The translations under genes were made by a program, and so were the position numbers. A stretch of 64,000 nucleotides of DNA from Clonostachys chloroleuca (taxonomy: Eukaryota > Ascomycota > Sordariomycetes > Hypocreales > Bionectriaceae), in assembly GCA_037952775.1 (NCBI GenBank), contig JBANAY010000003.1:15066001-15130000 (forward strand), read 5' to 3'. A model generated the notes under the pieces. That model had not been told where the DNA came from, made no database searches, and was given only the letters and a program-made list of their open reading frames with translations. Positions 35,073 through 48,200 of this stretch are shown here, one piece after another; position 1 is the stretch's first letter; each line of letters opens with the position of its first letter.

Positions 35073-36977
35073 CTATGACTTTCGCCCTTGGGATTTTCTC
35101 TTTCGACACTTGGGCCTCCCTGGCTCAGGGGTTTTATTCCCGTTTCCCGGCCCAGCACCAATGCCATTATCATTGTCATCATTGTCATCATCACCGCTGT
35201 TCGCAGCTTGTTCAGCAATGATTTCAGCTGCCTGCTCGGCAAGAGCATAGACGACGACCTGAGTATGAGCGGCAATGGGAACAGGGACAATAGACGCATC
35301 AGCGACAAAGAGTCCCTTGACACCATTTACCTTCAGGTTGGTGTCGACGACCTTACCCATAGAGGCTGTACCCAGAAAATGAAGACCAGCCCTAGAAAGA
35401 AATTGCCAATGTTAGCTGGCTAAAGTTTGATATCCGAATTGGAGGATGTAAAATTTTGCACTAAGATTCAAACATACCGAATTCCAGCCTTGAGTCTCTG
35501 ATCAAGCTCAGCATCAGTGATATCCCTCCGAAGAGGAACTTGAGATCCCGGTACTACCTCCCCTTCAAGAATATCACGGCCCAGAGTGGTGTTGTCAGTC
35601 CCCGCGAGACGATAAATCGCACGCAGACCCTGACGGTGAACGTATCTTTCAACCTCCGTGCTAAAGTACTTAGGGTCAACAATCGGGAAGTCCTTTGCAT
35701 TAGTGGATCCAAGAGTTACGGTGCCACGTGTTTGACTGAGCATCATGTAGGACTGGAAGTTGAGACTACTACCATCCTTGGAGTATCCATACTTCAAGTT
35801 CAACTCAAGGAACGTCCGATCGTCTTTCCTCAGAAGAGGGTGAGAAGATTCGTCGGGCTCAGCCCCCTCGTCGGCGGCGATAGCAGCAATGAGACCCGCG
35901 CGGGGGACTGTATCGCATACCATGAAGTCTTGCGCCTGTCCAAGAGAGAACTCAGGCTGCTGAAAAATAGGGTTGTTTGGCCCTGGAACCCATCCTTGGG
36001 ATGGATTCTTAATCTTCCAGTTGGTGTCGATGATAGAGTGGTCAATCAAGTTCTTCCCAACCTCCGGAGATGGGACCTTGACTGGAATATTGTACTTCTG
36101 AAGCTCGTCTTGAGGACCAACACCCGAGAGCATCAGAAGCTGGGGAGTGCGAATTGCCCCAGCAGAAAGTACGACATGTTTCGCCTTGATGTCGGTGCCG
36201 TTGGCAAGTTTGATACCCTCAGCAACAGCGGGATCGCCAGTTACATTGATCAAGATATTCTGCACAAAGGTCTCCGTGAGAACTGTGATGCCATCAAGAG
36301 GGTAGACGACTGAAGCAATCTGTCGTCTGCCGTCGTTTCTGTTCTCACAAACGTCGGCAATGCCGATAGGGCTCCCGCTGTTTCCATCAAAACTAGGGGC
36401 AGGAGTGTAACCAATTTCCTGCCATGACCCCAGGACAGACTCGCGAAGAGGGTATTTGCGACCTGTTGATGTAACGGTTTGAGCATGCACAGGGCCATTG
36501 AAGCCATGCTGGTCAGGGTTTCGGTCAGGCGAACGAAACGACTCAGAAGCTTTCATGTAAGGGAGCAGGCCCTCATAGCTCCATCGGTCATCTCCAACTG
36601 TCTCACCCCAGATGTCGTAATCCTCATGGTCACCGCGAGTCCAGATCGCTAGGAGGCGTACTCTTGTCAGCGATATATTTCACCGCGATGGAAATGTCAA
36701 ACTTACCACCATTCACAACGGTGCCTCCACCAAGGCCAGTTCCCTGGCCCATGCCTATTTTACGGCCGTTTAAAAACGGCTGCGGTGGAGTTTCAATGTA
36801 CCAGATATAGGGAGAGAGGGAGCCGGTCCCATTGGGGTATAGAATGCCTTGATCATTATTGGCATTCAAGCCTGCCTCGACCACTAAGATGTTGGCTTGA
36901 GGCAAGGTACCATGCAGTCTGTTAGAGATAACAGAGCCAGCAAGGCCCCCTCCAACGATGATGAAATCCCAAATCAT
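35073..36977 (-). CDS. GMC-family FAD oxidoreductase with odd acidic-basic tail
   Basis: Three exons on the - strand: 36977-36707, 36648-35478 and 35391-35073, giving 586 aa. The start WDFIIVGGGLAGS is the FAD-binding fold right at residue 2, so there is no signal peptide, unlike most secreted aryl-alcohol or glucose oxidases. GMC signatures follow: GGGTVVNGAIWTRG, SAGAIRTPQLLMLSGVG, GKNLIDH. The active-site pair is H485 (GLHFLGTASMG) and His523 (AAHTQ). GMC enzymes oxidise alcohols to aldehydes using O2 or another acceptor. After AEIIAEQAAN the protein adds about 40 residues: an Asp/Asn run, a Gly/Asn stretch and a Lys/Arg-rich end (CRKRKSQGRKS), not part of the family fold. Confidence 0.87.
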
Positions 36978-38911
36978 GATTCCTCCGGACAGCGAATGAG
37001 AGGGAGATGTTGGACGAAGGAACTACACAGCAGATAAACGAATGTATTCTCAACGGAAGAAATGAAATAGCAAAGGAACGGTTCCCGTGAGTTACTCAAC
37101 AGGACAGAAGATGTGTGTGCTGAAGAGGCTAGACAAAAGGGGCTGCTGGTGGATATGTACCAGAAGTGTATCCCGTATGCTGTGCAGCTGTAATGAGCGG
37201 AGATGAATCAAAAGCATAACGACCTTGGCGCAGGATTTAAAAGGAAGATAGGAGATCCTCCAAAGCCTGTGCAACAGCACTCACTGCATAGGAATAGACC
37301 GATCGGCCTAGAACATGATCTTCATCAGCCGTGCCAAGCCCAAAAAGCCCTTGCAGTAGCTGACACGGTGAGCTTGACTCCTGCGTAATAAATGACAAGA
37401 CGCACAAACGCCAAAGGGATCAGCCAACAACAATAATTACTTTGGCCTAGCGCCATGGCAGCTTTTATTGCCGAGGACGACAACCCAAATGCTCGAGCGA
37501 CAGCCGAGTAGAGGCATCTTGGTAACAGCACCTAATCGCGAATCTCCCGAGCAAGTCCAACTGCTGGGGTCGGGACGAGGACATAGTTTGTAACTGGATT
37601 ACGCTCCGTGTCTTGGAGAGGTCCGTGTGTCTCTGTGAAACACCCGAGGGCCGCCACAAACAGCACCCGCAGATGCAGGTACAGCATGCAGCCGTCGGTC
37701 CAATACAAGCCATAGAAAGCAGCCGTCACATATCACTTCTTCGTATAGCTAATTTGGTGGCACGCGGCATTAATTTCAGGCCTGGCAATGGCGCTCCGCT
37801 GTGCAGCAACCTATTGTTCCAGACAGACCTATTCTCTCTTCTGTTATGCGGAGTGACATAACACCTGAATTCAACACATGCATGGGCTACGTTCCATGCA
37901 TCAGGTGCCTATCGGATCTCGGCTCAGGCTCCTTTTCAAGAGGTGCAGAACGTTAGATTGTTTATCATTCTGTGCTCCTATTGGCTTCTGCGTATGGTTC
38001 ATCCGTCGATGGGGATGGGGAAATAGAGGCCTGGGCTCATGACACACACGGGGCTTTTTGGCTTATCAATATCCGATGCGTGACTCAGAGCCACATAATT
38101 AGAAAGGACGGGATTTCGAACGATATCGCTGTGCCTGTACGACACCAAAGGCTCATGAAGGAATGTCCTTTGCCATTTAATTTAGCAAGTTGATAAGGAT
38201 CGACAAACAAGCAGAAAGACGAGTCACCTCAGTCGGAGATCTTCCATAAATGGCTCTGCAACTCACCCAATACATTCCGTCAGTCCATTCAATTCCACTG
38301 ATACTTGAAATTGCCAAGCATGGCCCGGCCGCCATGGTGGCCACCGTGCCTTTGATCCATCAGTGGTCGGTTCCTCTGTAGATCGTCACCAAGGTCCAGA
38401 CAATGACAAGCCTGCTTGAACCGCTGGTCTTGAGGATCCGATGAGAAAAATAAGCAGAGAATTTGATAAAATTACCAGAGAAAGCTAAGTGGGATGATGT
38501 AGCAAAAAGACGCGTTCTACCTAACACAATAAGAACACAGATAAAGTATCCTCCCGGCCGTTCATACGAACCACAGACTTTATTCTAGACACGGCCCTAT
38601 ACGATCGCAGTGTCTCGGCATCATGACATTGAATATATTTATTTAGACAGCATAGATTTTATTTCATCCTCTCCGTTCAAGACACAATTGACCTCCTCAT
38701 TTTGGGCAAAAGCTTTAGGCTAGGAAGCAAATCTATCTGGATTCTCCATATTTAGAGAATACCGCTAATTTCTTTGACTTTCTACTGCGAAAGAGTCAAG
38801 TAACTAGTGGACTAATTCATATAATTTGCAAGCGTACATGTAGAGGAACCAATGTCCAAGCACAAAGAAAAACCAAGACATTGACGGAGACTATTCTGGC
38901 CATCTAGCAAT
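36978..38911. other. Intergenic, 1.9 kb, nothing recognised
   Basis: Long gap with short frames on both strands and no family motif. It includes the GMC promoter on the left. No repeat pair or RNA was recognised. Confidence 0.35.
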
Positions 38912-40064
38912 TTAAAAAACAGGGATGATCATCGCAGCAGCGACGACGGTGAAAATGGATCCAAAGAGCGAAATGATGTTGGAGTTTGCACCAGAAACGG
39001 GCAGCGTGCTTGGGGTGGTGGAAGTTCCGTTGTTGGGCGTGTGTGTGACTGCGGGGTTAGATGCCCCAGTGGTCTTCGTACCAGAAGCAGAAGCGGTCCC
39101 AGAAGCGGTACTGCTGGCTGATGGAACGGCCTGAAGCGTTGTTGAGCTGACCTTGACGTCATCCTTAGAGTCGTTGCTAGATTCACCCTTAACGACCTTG
39201 ATGCTCTCCCACGAGCCAGTCTTGTCACCGTAGAGGTACTCCTTGATGCTGTCCTTCGGGGGCACATCTCCACCAGCGTAATCGACCACTGAAATTGACT
39301 TGTAAAAAGCTTGGAAAGGCGCCTTGGTGAAGTCTGTGTATCCTCCAGCCCATTCAACCGTTCCTTCGCTGTTGCCTTGTAAGCCAGCAACCCAAGTACC
39401 GAGCTTGACCTCCATCGGCGTCTGTGGAAAGCGAGAGCCACCCTTTGCGTCCGCATAGTTGAGGGTACGGACTACCTTGTTATCGATGATCCAGTCGACC
39501 TTCTTAGATGTCCACTCGATGCTGTAGGTATGGAATGTTGTAAGGGGCGCAGTGACGGGATGCTTAGCCCCTCGATCGTAAGTGGTCGTGTCACCCTTGC
39601 CGAAGTAGTTTGTTTGCACCTCGTCGTTGTGACCACCTACCCATTCCCAGTCAATCTCATCGAGATCACCAGACTGAAGAACGACGGAAGTAACCACGCC
39701 TTGGCCGGGACTTGCCATCAACTCCACGTCAACACGGCCGAAGAAGATGTACTTCTTACTGGCGATGGTGGGAGCCTGCTTGTCGTTTTCGATGGAGAAG
39801 AGGGCACCCTTGTCGCTATAGTTGATAGTGGTTCCAGGATTGTGGTTGAAAGCATCGCATTTGCCTTTTGTGAAATCGCATTTGATCGAATTAGCTCCCA
39901 GGGCAGGGTGAGCAGGACAAGCTAGGTTTTATCGTTAATAGTTGCCTAGACGCAGGATAGGTGTTCATCATACTCTTCTCCAAAGGGTTGCAGCTAGTGA
40001 ATGTTTGGGATGCCACTGAAGCAGTAAATACAGCCACAGCTGTATAGAATGACTTAGCAAGCAT
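38912..40064 (-). CDS. GPI-anchored GH16 cell-wall transglycosidase, Crh type
   Basis: Two exons on the - strand, 40064-39974 and 39921-38912, giving 366 aa. The start was chosen because it opens a clean signal peptide (MLAKSFYTAVAVFTASVASQ); an ATG 84 bases upstream is in frame but blocks it. The GH16 catalytic site is DEIDWEW, with Glu119 as nucleophile and Glu123 as acid/base. Trp-rich strands (IEWTSKKVDWIID, VKLGTWVAG, VEWAGG) match the Crh group. A Ser/Thr-rich stalk follows, then an omega-site region (GANS) and a final hydrophobic tail for GPI transfer. Crh enzymes link chitin to beta-1,6/1,3-glucan in the wall. Confidence 0.9.
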
Positions 40065-41353
40065 ATTGAATGAGGGACTAGCAGAGAAACTAAGACAGAA
40101 GATTCGCCAAAATGGGTAGAACGTAGAAGAAGTGAAATTTGAAAACAATATAAAGTAGTTGAAGAGAGTGTAGCCTAAACGAATGTGTTTGTAAAGAGGT
40201 AAGTGAATGGAACGGGCAGTACTGTGCTAAAGGAGCGCATTAAATGTTCTTTCCAGTCGTATGGCATGGACCTAGTGGATGGATGGAGGCAGCCAAAGGA
40301 ATGACAATTCGAAACATGATGGCCTTGAAGAATACCCAATAATGGCCGCCGATGTGAATACGAGACACTATCTCACGCTTGACGGAACGGCGTCCGCGGT
40401 TACCGCGCCGTTCCCGCTCCGAGCGGCCGTGTATCCCACGAACACCGGAGCTTGAAACCTAAGAAGTGCATTTCTTAGTTTGCCTTTCGTCATTCGAATG
40501 AACCGATAACGAAAGTCTTGGCTCCAAAAAGGGGGCAACCGGTTTTTTTTAGTATCAGATTTTCTGGGAAAGGTGGGCTGCTCATCACGATCGCTAGGGG
40601 TGGTCATACTCTGAATTTCCAAACTCAACGTATTACCAACTATCTCACAGAGCTTATATTCTAATTAAGGGTGTATCGACTTAAATATTATGCCTTCTTT
40701 CCTCACCCAAGATTTTTCATAAAGGCTGTTTGGTTAGCCCGGATTTTTGCTTTTGTTTCCTCGAAGTCTTAGTCTACACGTAGCTTCGAGACCTGCGATG
40801 AAATAACGAAGCGGTATAGCTTCACAGATTATACATTTTCGAGAAGATAATACACCAGGAATAGAAATAACACTAAGGTCTCATACCCTGATAAGCATTT
40901 TGAGGCTCCGATCCTAGGGAATACGACTTCAAATGACTTAACGAGGGTACTTGTATTCGGGACCATGGCGAAATTCCAAGATTATCTATAGGCTAAATAA
41001 GCGAGAAGCGTAGCTGATCAAACTACGTAGGGCTAGACGTATATTAAATCTAGTGATGGGTATTGGGCGCGGAGTATACATTCTTTAGAAAGCAAGAATA
41101 CTAGCTGTAAAAATCCGTAGCGCGATCTTATAGATACAGAAAGGCTCGTTTCTATAATTCCTTGAGATAAAATATACTATTTTGGTATAAAACACCCTTG
41201 AACGCTAATGATTATTCTCAGTTGGACCTTATTCGCCCGTGGCCAACCAACAAGTTCCCAACCATCTCAGCAGAGATCCTAAACACTCAACTCCCCTCAG
41301 GAGCCCTAAGCCAGAATTTAGATATGATTAAACTGAATTCAGAGCATATTGTG
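40065..41353. other. Intergenic, right part AT-rich and possibly a decayed repeat
   Basis: The left part is the promoter of the GH16 gene. From about 40660 to 41200 the DNA is TA-rich with no open frame, the look of an old repeat worn down by C-to-T mutation (RIP-like). A partial inverted pair exists (TTGGTTAGCC at 40728, GGCCAACCAA at 41242). No element can be defined. Confidence 0.35.
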
Positions 41354-43019
41354 TTATAGAGTATCCAAGAAAGGATCTTTTTTGAGTAATTCATCCACAA
41401 GTAACATGTTCTTCGTTGATGTGGTAAAGGCCACCCAATATCCCCCGTCGGCTTTGCACAGAATCGGTGCACTCACTATCAAAAATCCATTAGTCTAAAC
41501 TTCCAGTTCTTCTCGAAGTTACTCACATCTATGAATACTTGAGTCCCGTTGTGTGGAACTCCCAAGAACCAGCATGGGAAGCGCTGCATTAGAAATACCA
41601 TCGGGTGCTCCATTACTTTCATCTGTCGTATTTGTCGCCGATATATCCTTTCTCACGTGAGAGAAATCAATACCATGCCAAGCACTTGACCAATTAGTCA
41701 CATGAAAACTCAGATCCCCTGCTTCGCCCATGGGAAATGCATATCCTCCGTCGAACACCTTCTTGGTAACGGCGAAGCTGCGTTCGATGCTGGCAGTCTG
41801 GGCGGTCTCATTGACTGATAATCGATGTTTGAGTGCTATCTCTGAGAGAGGCGTATCTTTATTAAATTTGAAACGCGCGCAGGCATACGCGGGGCAGTTG
41901 TGTAGATAGTGTTTGCCTTCAGGCAGGGCTGGGTGACGTCCGCGAGCTAAAATAGAGATGGCCGGTGAGTAAATGTATGTAGCCGGAAATTGAGTTCAGC
42001 TCATACCGTTAACAGTTTCTCCTAAAACAAAAGTCTTCGTTTTCTTGTTTCGGGCTAAGAAGGCGAGCTAGGTAAAGCGAGTTAATTAGAAAACCATGTG
42101 TCTACTAACAGGATCTTTCAGAATGCAGTTTCTGGCTGCTTACTTTAGCAAGAGTACTTGAAATGACATCGCCATTCGTTAAAACCGGGTGGTCTGAACC
42201 GTGCTTTGACGTTAGTTCATCGTTGCAACGGTCTCGCAGACGCGTGACGAGCGATACGGGCAAAAACATCAATCGGCCAGTCTCTTCTCGGTTCCGGATT
42301 ACATCGGGCAAGATTCCGACAATCGATCGAATATACTCCCCCTTTGATTTCAATCGATATTTCCCTTTTTCACGAAGCTCACTTTGCGGCAGGTCAGGTC
42401 CGTCGAGGGCACCAGGCTCCAGCGTTATGAAAGGCGGCGGCTCTAACCCCTGGGCAACGGCGAGCCACGCCTGCACCATGCTCGCAAGGCCCTTCTGGTC
42501 AGAAACGCAATGCGGAATGTTCAGTGTGAGGACCGCCGCATCCTGATATCCTGTGAAATGGACCAAGAGCAAAGGTGTGTCTGGTTTGTCATCCTTGCGC
42601 TGAAAACTCCAGTCAGATGGGGCCCAAGCCGCCTCGATATCCTCCATAGAAAGGCCCCAGACTACAGATCCATTGGAGGCTGAAGTGTCCGGGATGAGTT
42701 TGGCCGCGTCCAGGGTCGATTCAATGGACTTTTCCGACCATCCAAAAAGGGTGGCATCGTCAGGAAACGTCTCTGGGTAATGGAACTCGTTCAATCCGCC
42801 TTCTTTCGGGGCCTCGTGCAGACGCGCGCCCAGAACGGGAAGATGGTTCCGGATGAGCTTATCGAGTGAGTCGCGCAGCAGTTGTTGGTCCAGGGTGCTC
42901 CTGATGACGAAGAAAACGATTGTCCGTAGCTCGCCAACCGGCTTGCGTTGGTCAATGGGATGTAGGGCGACCACTTTGGTGCCAGGCTCAGGCGCTGGTG
43001 GGATTGATTTCTTTGCCAT
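41354..43019 (-). CDS. Second BAHD-type HXXXD acyltransferase
   Basis: Four exons on the - strand: 43019-42144, 42067-42007, 41946-41527 and 41475-41354, giving 492 aa. The catalytic HXXXD is HCVSD (H170, D174) in NIPHCVSDQKG. A late NWSSAWHGIDFSH stands at the DFGWG-like position, and the end reads CKADGGYWVAFTTS...DPFL. The ATG at 43019 has a good fungal context (CACAATGGC); another at 43082 adds 21 residues. The last 30 codons of exon 3 are puzzling: another frame reads GVPHNGTQVFID, which also looks coding, so a 1-base change near 41561-41563 with a different donor cannot be excluded. As modelled, the frame is intact. It should acylate an unknown alcohol or amine. Confidence 0.78.
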
Positions 43020-45225
43020 TGTGTCGAGTCGAGCAGGTGTTAGGTGATGAAGATGGAGATGAAATGGTCTCTCTAGGGGCATGGCCTCTTTATCAACGGT
43101 CGAGCTCGGATTCCGGCATCTTGGTCAGAGTAAGCAGCCCCGATTTACCGAATTATCGTGCTTATTTCCAGGATCGCTCCCGGCATTCCTAGCCTGGTCA
43201 AAATGTCATCGACTTCGAAACTTCACAAGGCCAGGCTAAAATATTACGGCCCTCTTCTGTCCGCCAGGGATTCCAATCTCCGCGATCTTCAAATTTGCTT
43301 GGCCCAAACGGCCATCTTTTCCACCCAATTATCTGGTGCTGCGTTGACTAGATGTGAGACAGCGGCATCCGCTAAGAAAACAGCACGAGTAACTTCTGTT
43401 GGTCAGACTATCTTAACTGTTGGGTGCTTTTGGGTAATCTCAGCCTCCTTTATGCTAACCGCACCAACCGTTCTAGGATGGATGTCATCCCCCTATATAT
43501 CCCTGTCTTCTCCCAGTTTGACTGCTATGCGTAACACTATGAAATAATAGCACCCTTGTGCGTTGACGCGCAACCCCCAAACAACAATTTACAGTAAGTC
43601 CATATTTTTTGAAGATCCATAATGATTGATCGGTGTCAGGATCTCTCCAGATCCCCAATGGCAGGAGATGATCGAGGACATGGAGAATCCATACAAACGC
43701 CCGGTGCTGGCTTTTTTGCAAAGTATTTCCAGGTACTCAGCCTCAGTCTCTCAGACCTGGAGATACTTTGCAAACATATGATATCCTTGCTTCGATGGCT
43801 GCAATTCGTTTCCTGGACCTATGCTTAGTCTTAAGAATGTCAAAGCCCTGGTCTTACGTAGCTATTAATTCAAAATCCTGCAGTTTCATCACGAGTTTTG
43901 CAGCAGGCCACATTTCGAAAAGTTCATACATAAGCCGAACATGCTCATCAGACCGATCGACCATAGCATCATTGCTGCACTCTATCAATGCCGAAACATA
44001 TTGTAGCATCTAAAGTTAGCGCTTAGGTATTCCAGCAAAACTCTTGCGACAAAATGAAAATGATCCACAGTACTAAAGCACATTATAGGGTGTCGTGAAT
44101 CCCTAGCTCTTGAGAGACATCATGCAGAGATGACAATTTGCCGGATAACGAACACGTGAAGGAATCGATGTGATTTTTTTATTTCCTATCCGCTGGAAGC
44201 GGAGTTCTCTTAATTTATAACGGGTACCTACGGAGTGAGAAAGCGCTGATCGGACTAGAGGAAGCTGTTGCGAAGGGCGAGTTTCCGCATCTTAGAAAGG
44301 TGGACAATTCATTTGCTTCTATGGCGAATTAGAAAGTCGTGCTATACTTGGCCAATATTCAAAATACTCTCAAACTAAAGCTCGAAGTTCAGTCTAGCTA
44401 TTGAGTATAGCTGTGGAAATATTGTGTTCGTCAACTCCCAAAATTATCGGCAATGAAGGCGCTCTCTAAGATCTACTTCAAAAGGGTTTATTCCGTCACT
44501 CCATTCGATTCCACTCTGAATGAAGATAAAATCATAACTACTAGTTAGTTTTTTCGGAAATCAGCCCATTTCTTCTGAATTATGGTAAGCTGACATTGTT
44601 GACTGGCTTATGTGAAAGTGTAAGGCTGCAGCCTAAAGAGGCGCTTTACTTAGTCAACGCAAAACATGTCAAAACTCGTACCTTTACAACGTGTTTCCTT
44701 TCGTTATTGAGAGCAAAGGCAAACCATACCTGCTTTCTCATACATAGAAGAGATGAGGCAATTATCAGTAATGACAGGCTGGGCCTGGAAACTCAAACGA
44801 ATCCCAAAGTTGATGAAAACCTCACACCACCAAAAGTGCTCGTAAATATCTCATGCTCACGCATTTTTTTTTGAGGGATTGATCATATTTCTGCCTTTCC
44901 AGTCATGGTTGCAACTCGACGTGGCCAACACTACTGAAATAGGGTAGCATTTTTGCGCAAAAGCAAGCAAGACGGTCAGGCGAGTTCAGCTCCTGACCGG
45001 GATGTGGTGCCATGCACTCCCCATTGGTTGGTGATGGCTGCAAAGAATCCACAGCCATACTAAGAACCCTGTATGCTTACTCCATCCCATGATCCATGTT
45101 TTGATTAATTCGCACTTTTTGCAATTTGCTCTCCTTGAGCAGCGAGCCTTGTTAGAACTCGCTTTCTCGTCAGGCCGCTAGACGGGCGAAAGAGCGCACA
45201 TATATGTTGCGAATTGAGTATCGTG
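43020..45225. other. Intergenic, 2.2 kb, with one strong hairpin
   Basis: No gene is supported despite several frames of 60-130 codons. The hairpin at 43715-43774 is listed separately. The region from 44100 to 44900 is AT-rich and featureless. Confidence 0.35.
43715..43774. repeat. 20-bp inverted repeat (hairpin)
   Basis: The left arm 43715-43734 (starts TTTGCAAAG, ends CCAGGT) pairs with the right arm 43755-43774 (starts ACCTGG, ends CTTTGCAAA). There is one T/G position, a wobble pair in RNA, and a 20-nt loop. No CDS overlaps. It could be a small-RNA precursor, a terminator-like structure, or the core of a small inverted-repeat element. Confidence 0.75.
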
Positions 45226-48200
45226 ATGGGAGCGCAATCCAGCCGTCTCGCTCCTGGACAGGAAGCAGCCTCGCCTCCCTCCTTCAAGTCCCTGGCCGAA
45301 GATGCACTTTGGCGAGCAGCCACGCGTGGTAATGATGGGGGCATTCAAAAAGTCATTCAGGAAAAAGAGAACAAGGTCGACCCGAGGCACTTGGTCAACT
45401 TGAGCCGAGAGCTAGATGAGGAGGCGGTGCAAAGGATAGAAGAACCCACCGAGAAAGAAATGCTAGGCAAATACTCTGTGCTCTTCATATCTATTTGCCG
45501 CAACCTCCAAGAGAATGCAAAGTATCTCATCGGCCAACCCGACACTGCTCTTGATGGTCAATTTGGGATCTCGCGCCGCACGGCACTCTGCGAGGCTGTT
45601 ATCCGGGGCAATGTAGAGATTGTCACCGAGATGATGGAGAGCCCTTATTTCGCCGCCTCGCAGTACATTAACATTGGAGACAAAGAGGGAAATACTCCAC
45701 TCCATCGAGTTGCCAAGAACTGTACCGAGTCGGAAGGGGCCGAGGGCGAGTTGTGTGAAAAGGCTCGATCTGATAGTGTCAATGTTCAGCTCTTGCAGGC
45801 TCTGCTGCTCAGGGGGGCATACGTTGACGCGCTCAACAATGATTTCTATACGCCGCTTCATCTTCTCTCAACCGTCACTTTGGATGAGGAGTCTAAGAAG
45901 TGTATTAGTTTGCTTTTGGATGCGGGAGCTGAAGTCAATACCAAGAACCAATTTGGTAAGTTGCGTCTGCTTCAAAGGGCATCCCACACTTCATGAAACC
46001 TAGTGGAGCGAACAAGATACTAATACTAACATACACCAAATGAGCTAGGGGACTCCCCATTGCATGATGCTTGCAAAATAGGAGATCATGGTTTGATAAG
46101 AATGCTTTTAGAGTGCGGAGCCGACCTAGATAGCCGCAATCTGAATTGGCAAACGCCGCAGGATTTGTTCTATGAGGACCGCACACCTCTGTCCAAGGAA
46201 GATCACGACTTCGTCCTTAAGGAGTTCTCAAGGCTGAAAAGAAGCGGCATGACCCGGAAGCGGACGGGCAACATTCCCAACGAGCCAGCTCCCTGTCCTG
46301 AAGAAACGAGGAAAATTTGTAGCGAGTTCCCAGTGTATTTCAGATATCAGTGGCCAGGTCTGGATCCAAACCCAGACGGAAGCACATCCATGTCCTGGGT
46401 ACGAACGGATATGAAGGTATCCCAGGTTTTGTATCCCGAGGCTGACAATAGAGGCACAATTGAGGATGTCGATGGTGGCCCCCGATTCCTGGCTGACAGT
46501 AAGACAAAATTTGCCAGTCGAATCTGGGATGACTTGAGTCAAGATGAGAAATCCGAGGTAGTCTTGGCCATGGGATACGGTGATTCTGATGTGGAGAATG
46601 AGTCCGATGCTTTGAAATACCTCGAAGAGAGTGTCGGTAAAAGGTCCTGGAGATGGACGAATTTCCCGTCCAATAATGTGAGTGCCCAACGTGCCAAAAG
46701 GCTTTAGGGCTAATGAAATAGGGCTAACATATCTACTAGATGACATGGGTGAAAGTAAGCAAGCAATTAGCGTGACTTCTTCTATAACCTCTATTTTTTT
46801 TGTTGACCACTAACATCCACAGGATTTCATTATACATAATGCCAAATACCGCAATACCGATGAAGTTGACAGGAGGGTCTGGAGGTTTTTCGAAAACAGT
46901 ATCAGGGTGCGTGAGACCAACATCCTCCACTCAAGAGTTCGAATCCCTCATGTGCATGTACGTTTGCAATCTTCCCTGTCACCGTACTCTTTGGCTTACA
47001 GTATAATATAGGCGACCAAAGGATTTGATATCGAGTATCAAAGGCGTCACAACTTAACAAGGCCCATCGATGATGATTCCGAAACTCTGTCAGAGCCAGA
47101 CAGCGTTCATACATGGAGCAATACTGACTGGTTCGCACGTCCTGGACGCATGTTGTCAGTAGTGGTAAGCCGCCCCGAACCTGGCTCTCTCTCAATACTG
47201 CGGTTCAAAGCTCACAGATCCAAAATTAGATACCTTTCATCGATATTGAGATATCAGATCAGGACCACCTGCGCGATGGCCAGACTTCTACGCAGTGCAG
47301 AAGAATCAAGAGACTCAACCAAGCGTACTCTCCCTTCACGGGGATGCACGGCGTCCAGCGCGCGCAAACACTTGACCAGACTTCATACAGTCCCGAAGAA
47401 AGTGAATCAAATCTTCGCACTGAGCAGAATCAAGTGATTTATCGGTGGTCTCAGAAACGAAGCGAGGAGCGGCAACGTCATGAGAAGCGTCTTGCACAGG
47501 ATCAGAAAGAACAACGACAAGAGCGGGACAAGCGTGCACAGCACGAACGTAAACAGCAGGTGCAGCAAAAGATGCAAAAACTTGACAAGAAAATGCATGA
47601 AAAGAAGGACAGCTTTGGTGCTCGAATCGTCAAAGGGATCTCAAAGGTTGTTCAAGTCAGGCAGCTATTGACCCGTGTCCAGAAACCAACGCTCGAGCAG
47701 AATCAGCAGTGGCCTGGACAGACACCTCTCAGAAAGCCAACTTTTCCCCAAGCTCGAATCGAAACTCTCGATCAAGTGCCACAAACGAGGAAAGGCAGAA
47801 GGGGCGCCAGTGCGCCTAATGCCGAAAGAATTCGCCAAGATTCTTCGCCGAAATGGCTCATGGTGCGGCAGTTATGGCTGTGGAAGCTTGATGATAGTAG
47901 GTCTTCTCTTTGTTTGTATCAAATGGTTTTCTAAATTTCATACTAATCCCTAAAAAGACACTATTCTCACCGCAATACCCTCCCGAAAAAACGGCATGAC
48001 CGCAGACACTCTCCTTGAGACGATTCGTCAAGGCAATCTAGATATCCTACACAGCCCTCAAGACCTCATCAAACGTATCGTGTTTGAAGCTGTGAAATTC
48101 CTTGACGAATTCAAATGGGCTGGCCTTGGTGAACATGTGCTCGACATATTCCAAGGAGAGATCGCCTACGAGGTAGGGAAGTTTGGATGGATATCCCGAT

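Noticed and set aside
40368..40628. 86-codon - strand frame
   Set aside because: No motif; it lies in the GH16 upstream region and overlaps likely promoter sequence.
40660..41250. Possible MITE with TTGGTTAGCC / GGCCAACCAA ends
   Set aside because: The ends have a mismatch, lie 500 bases apart, and show no clear target duplication. Probably AT-rich decay or chance.
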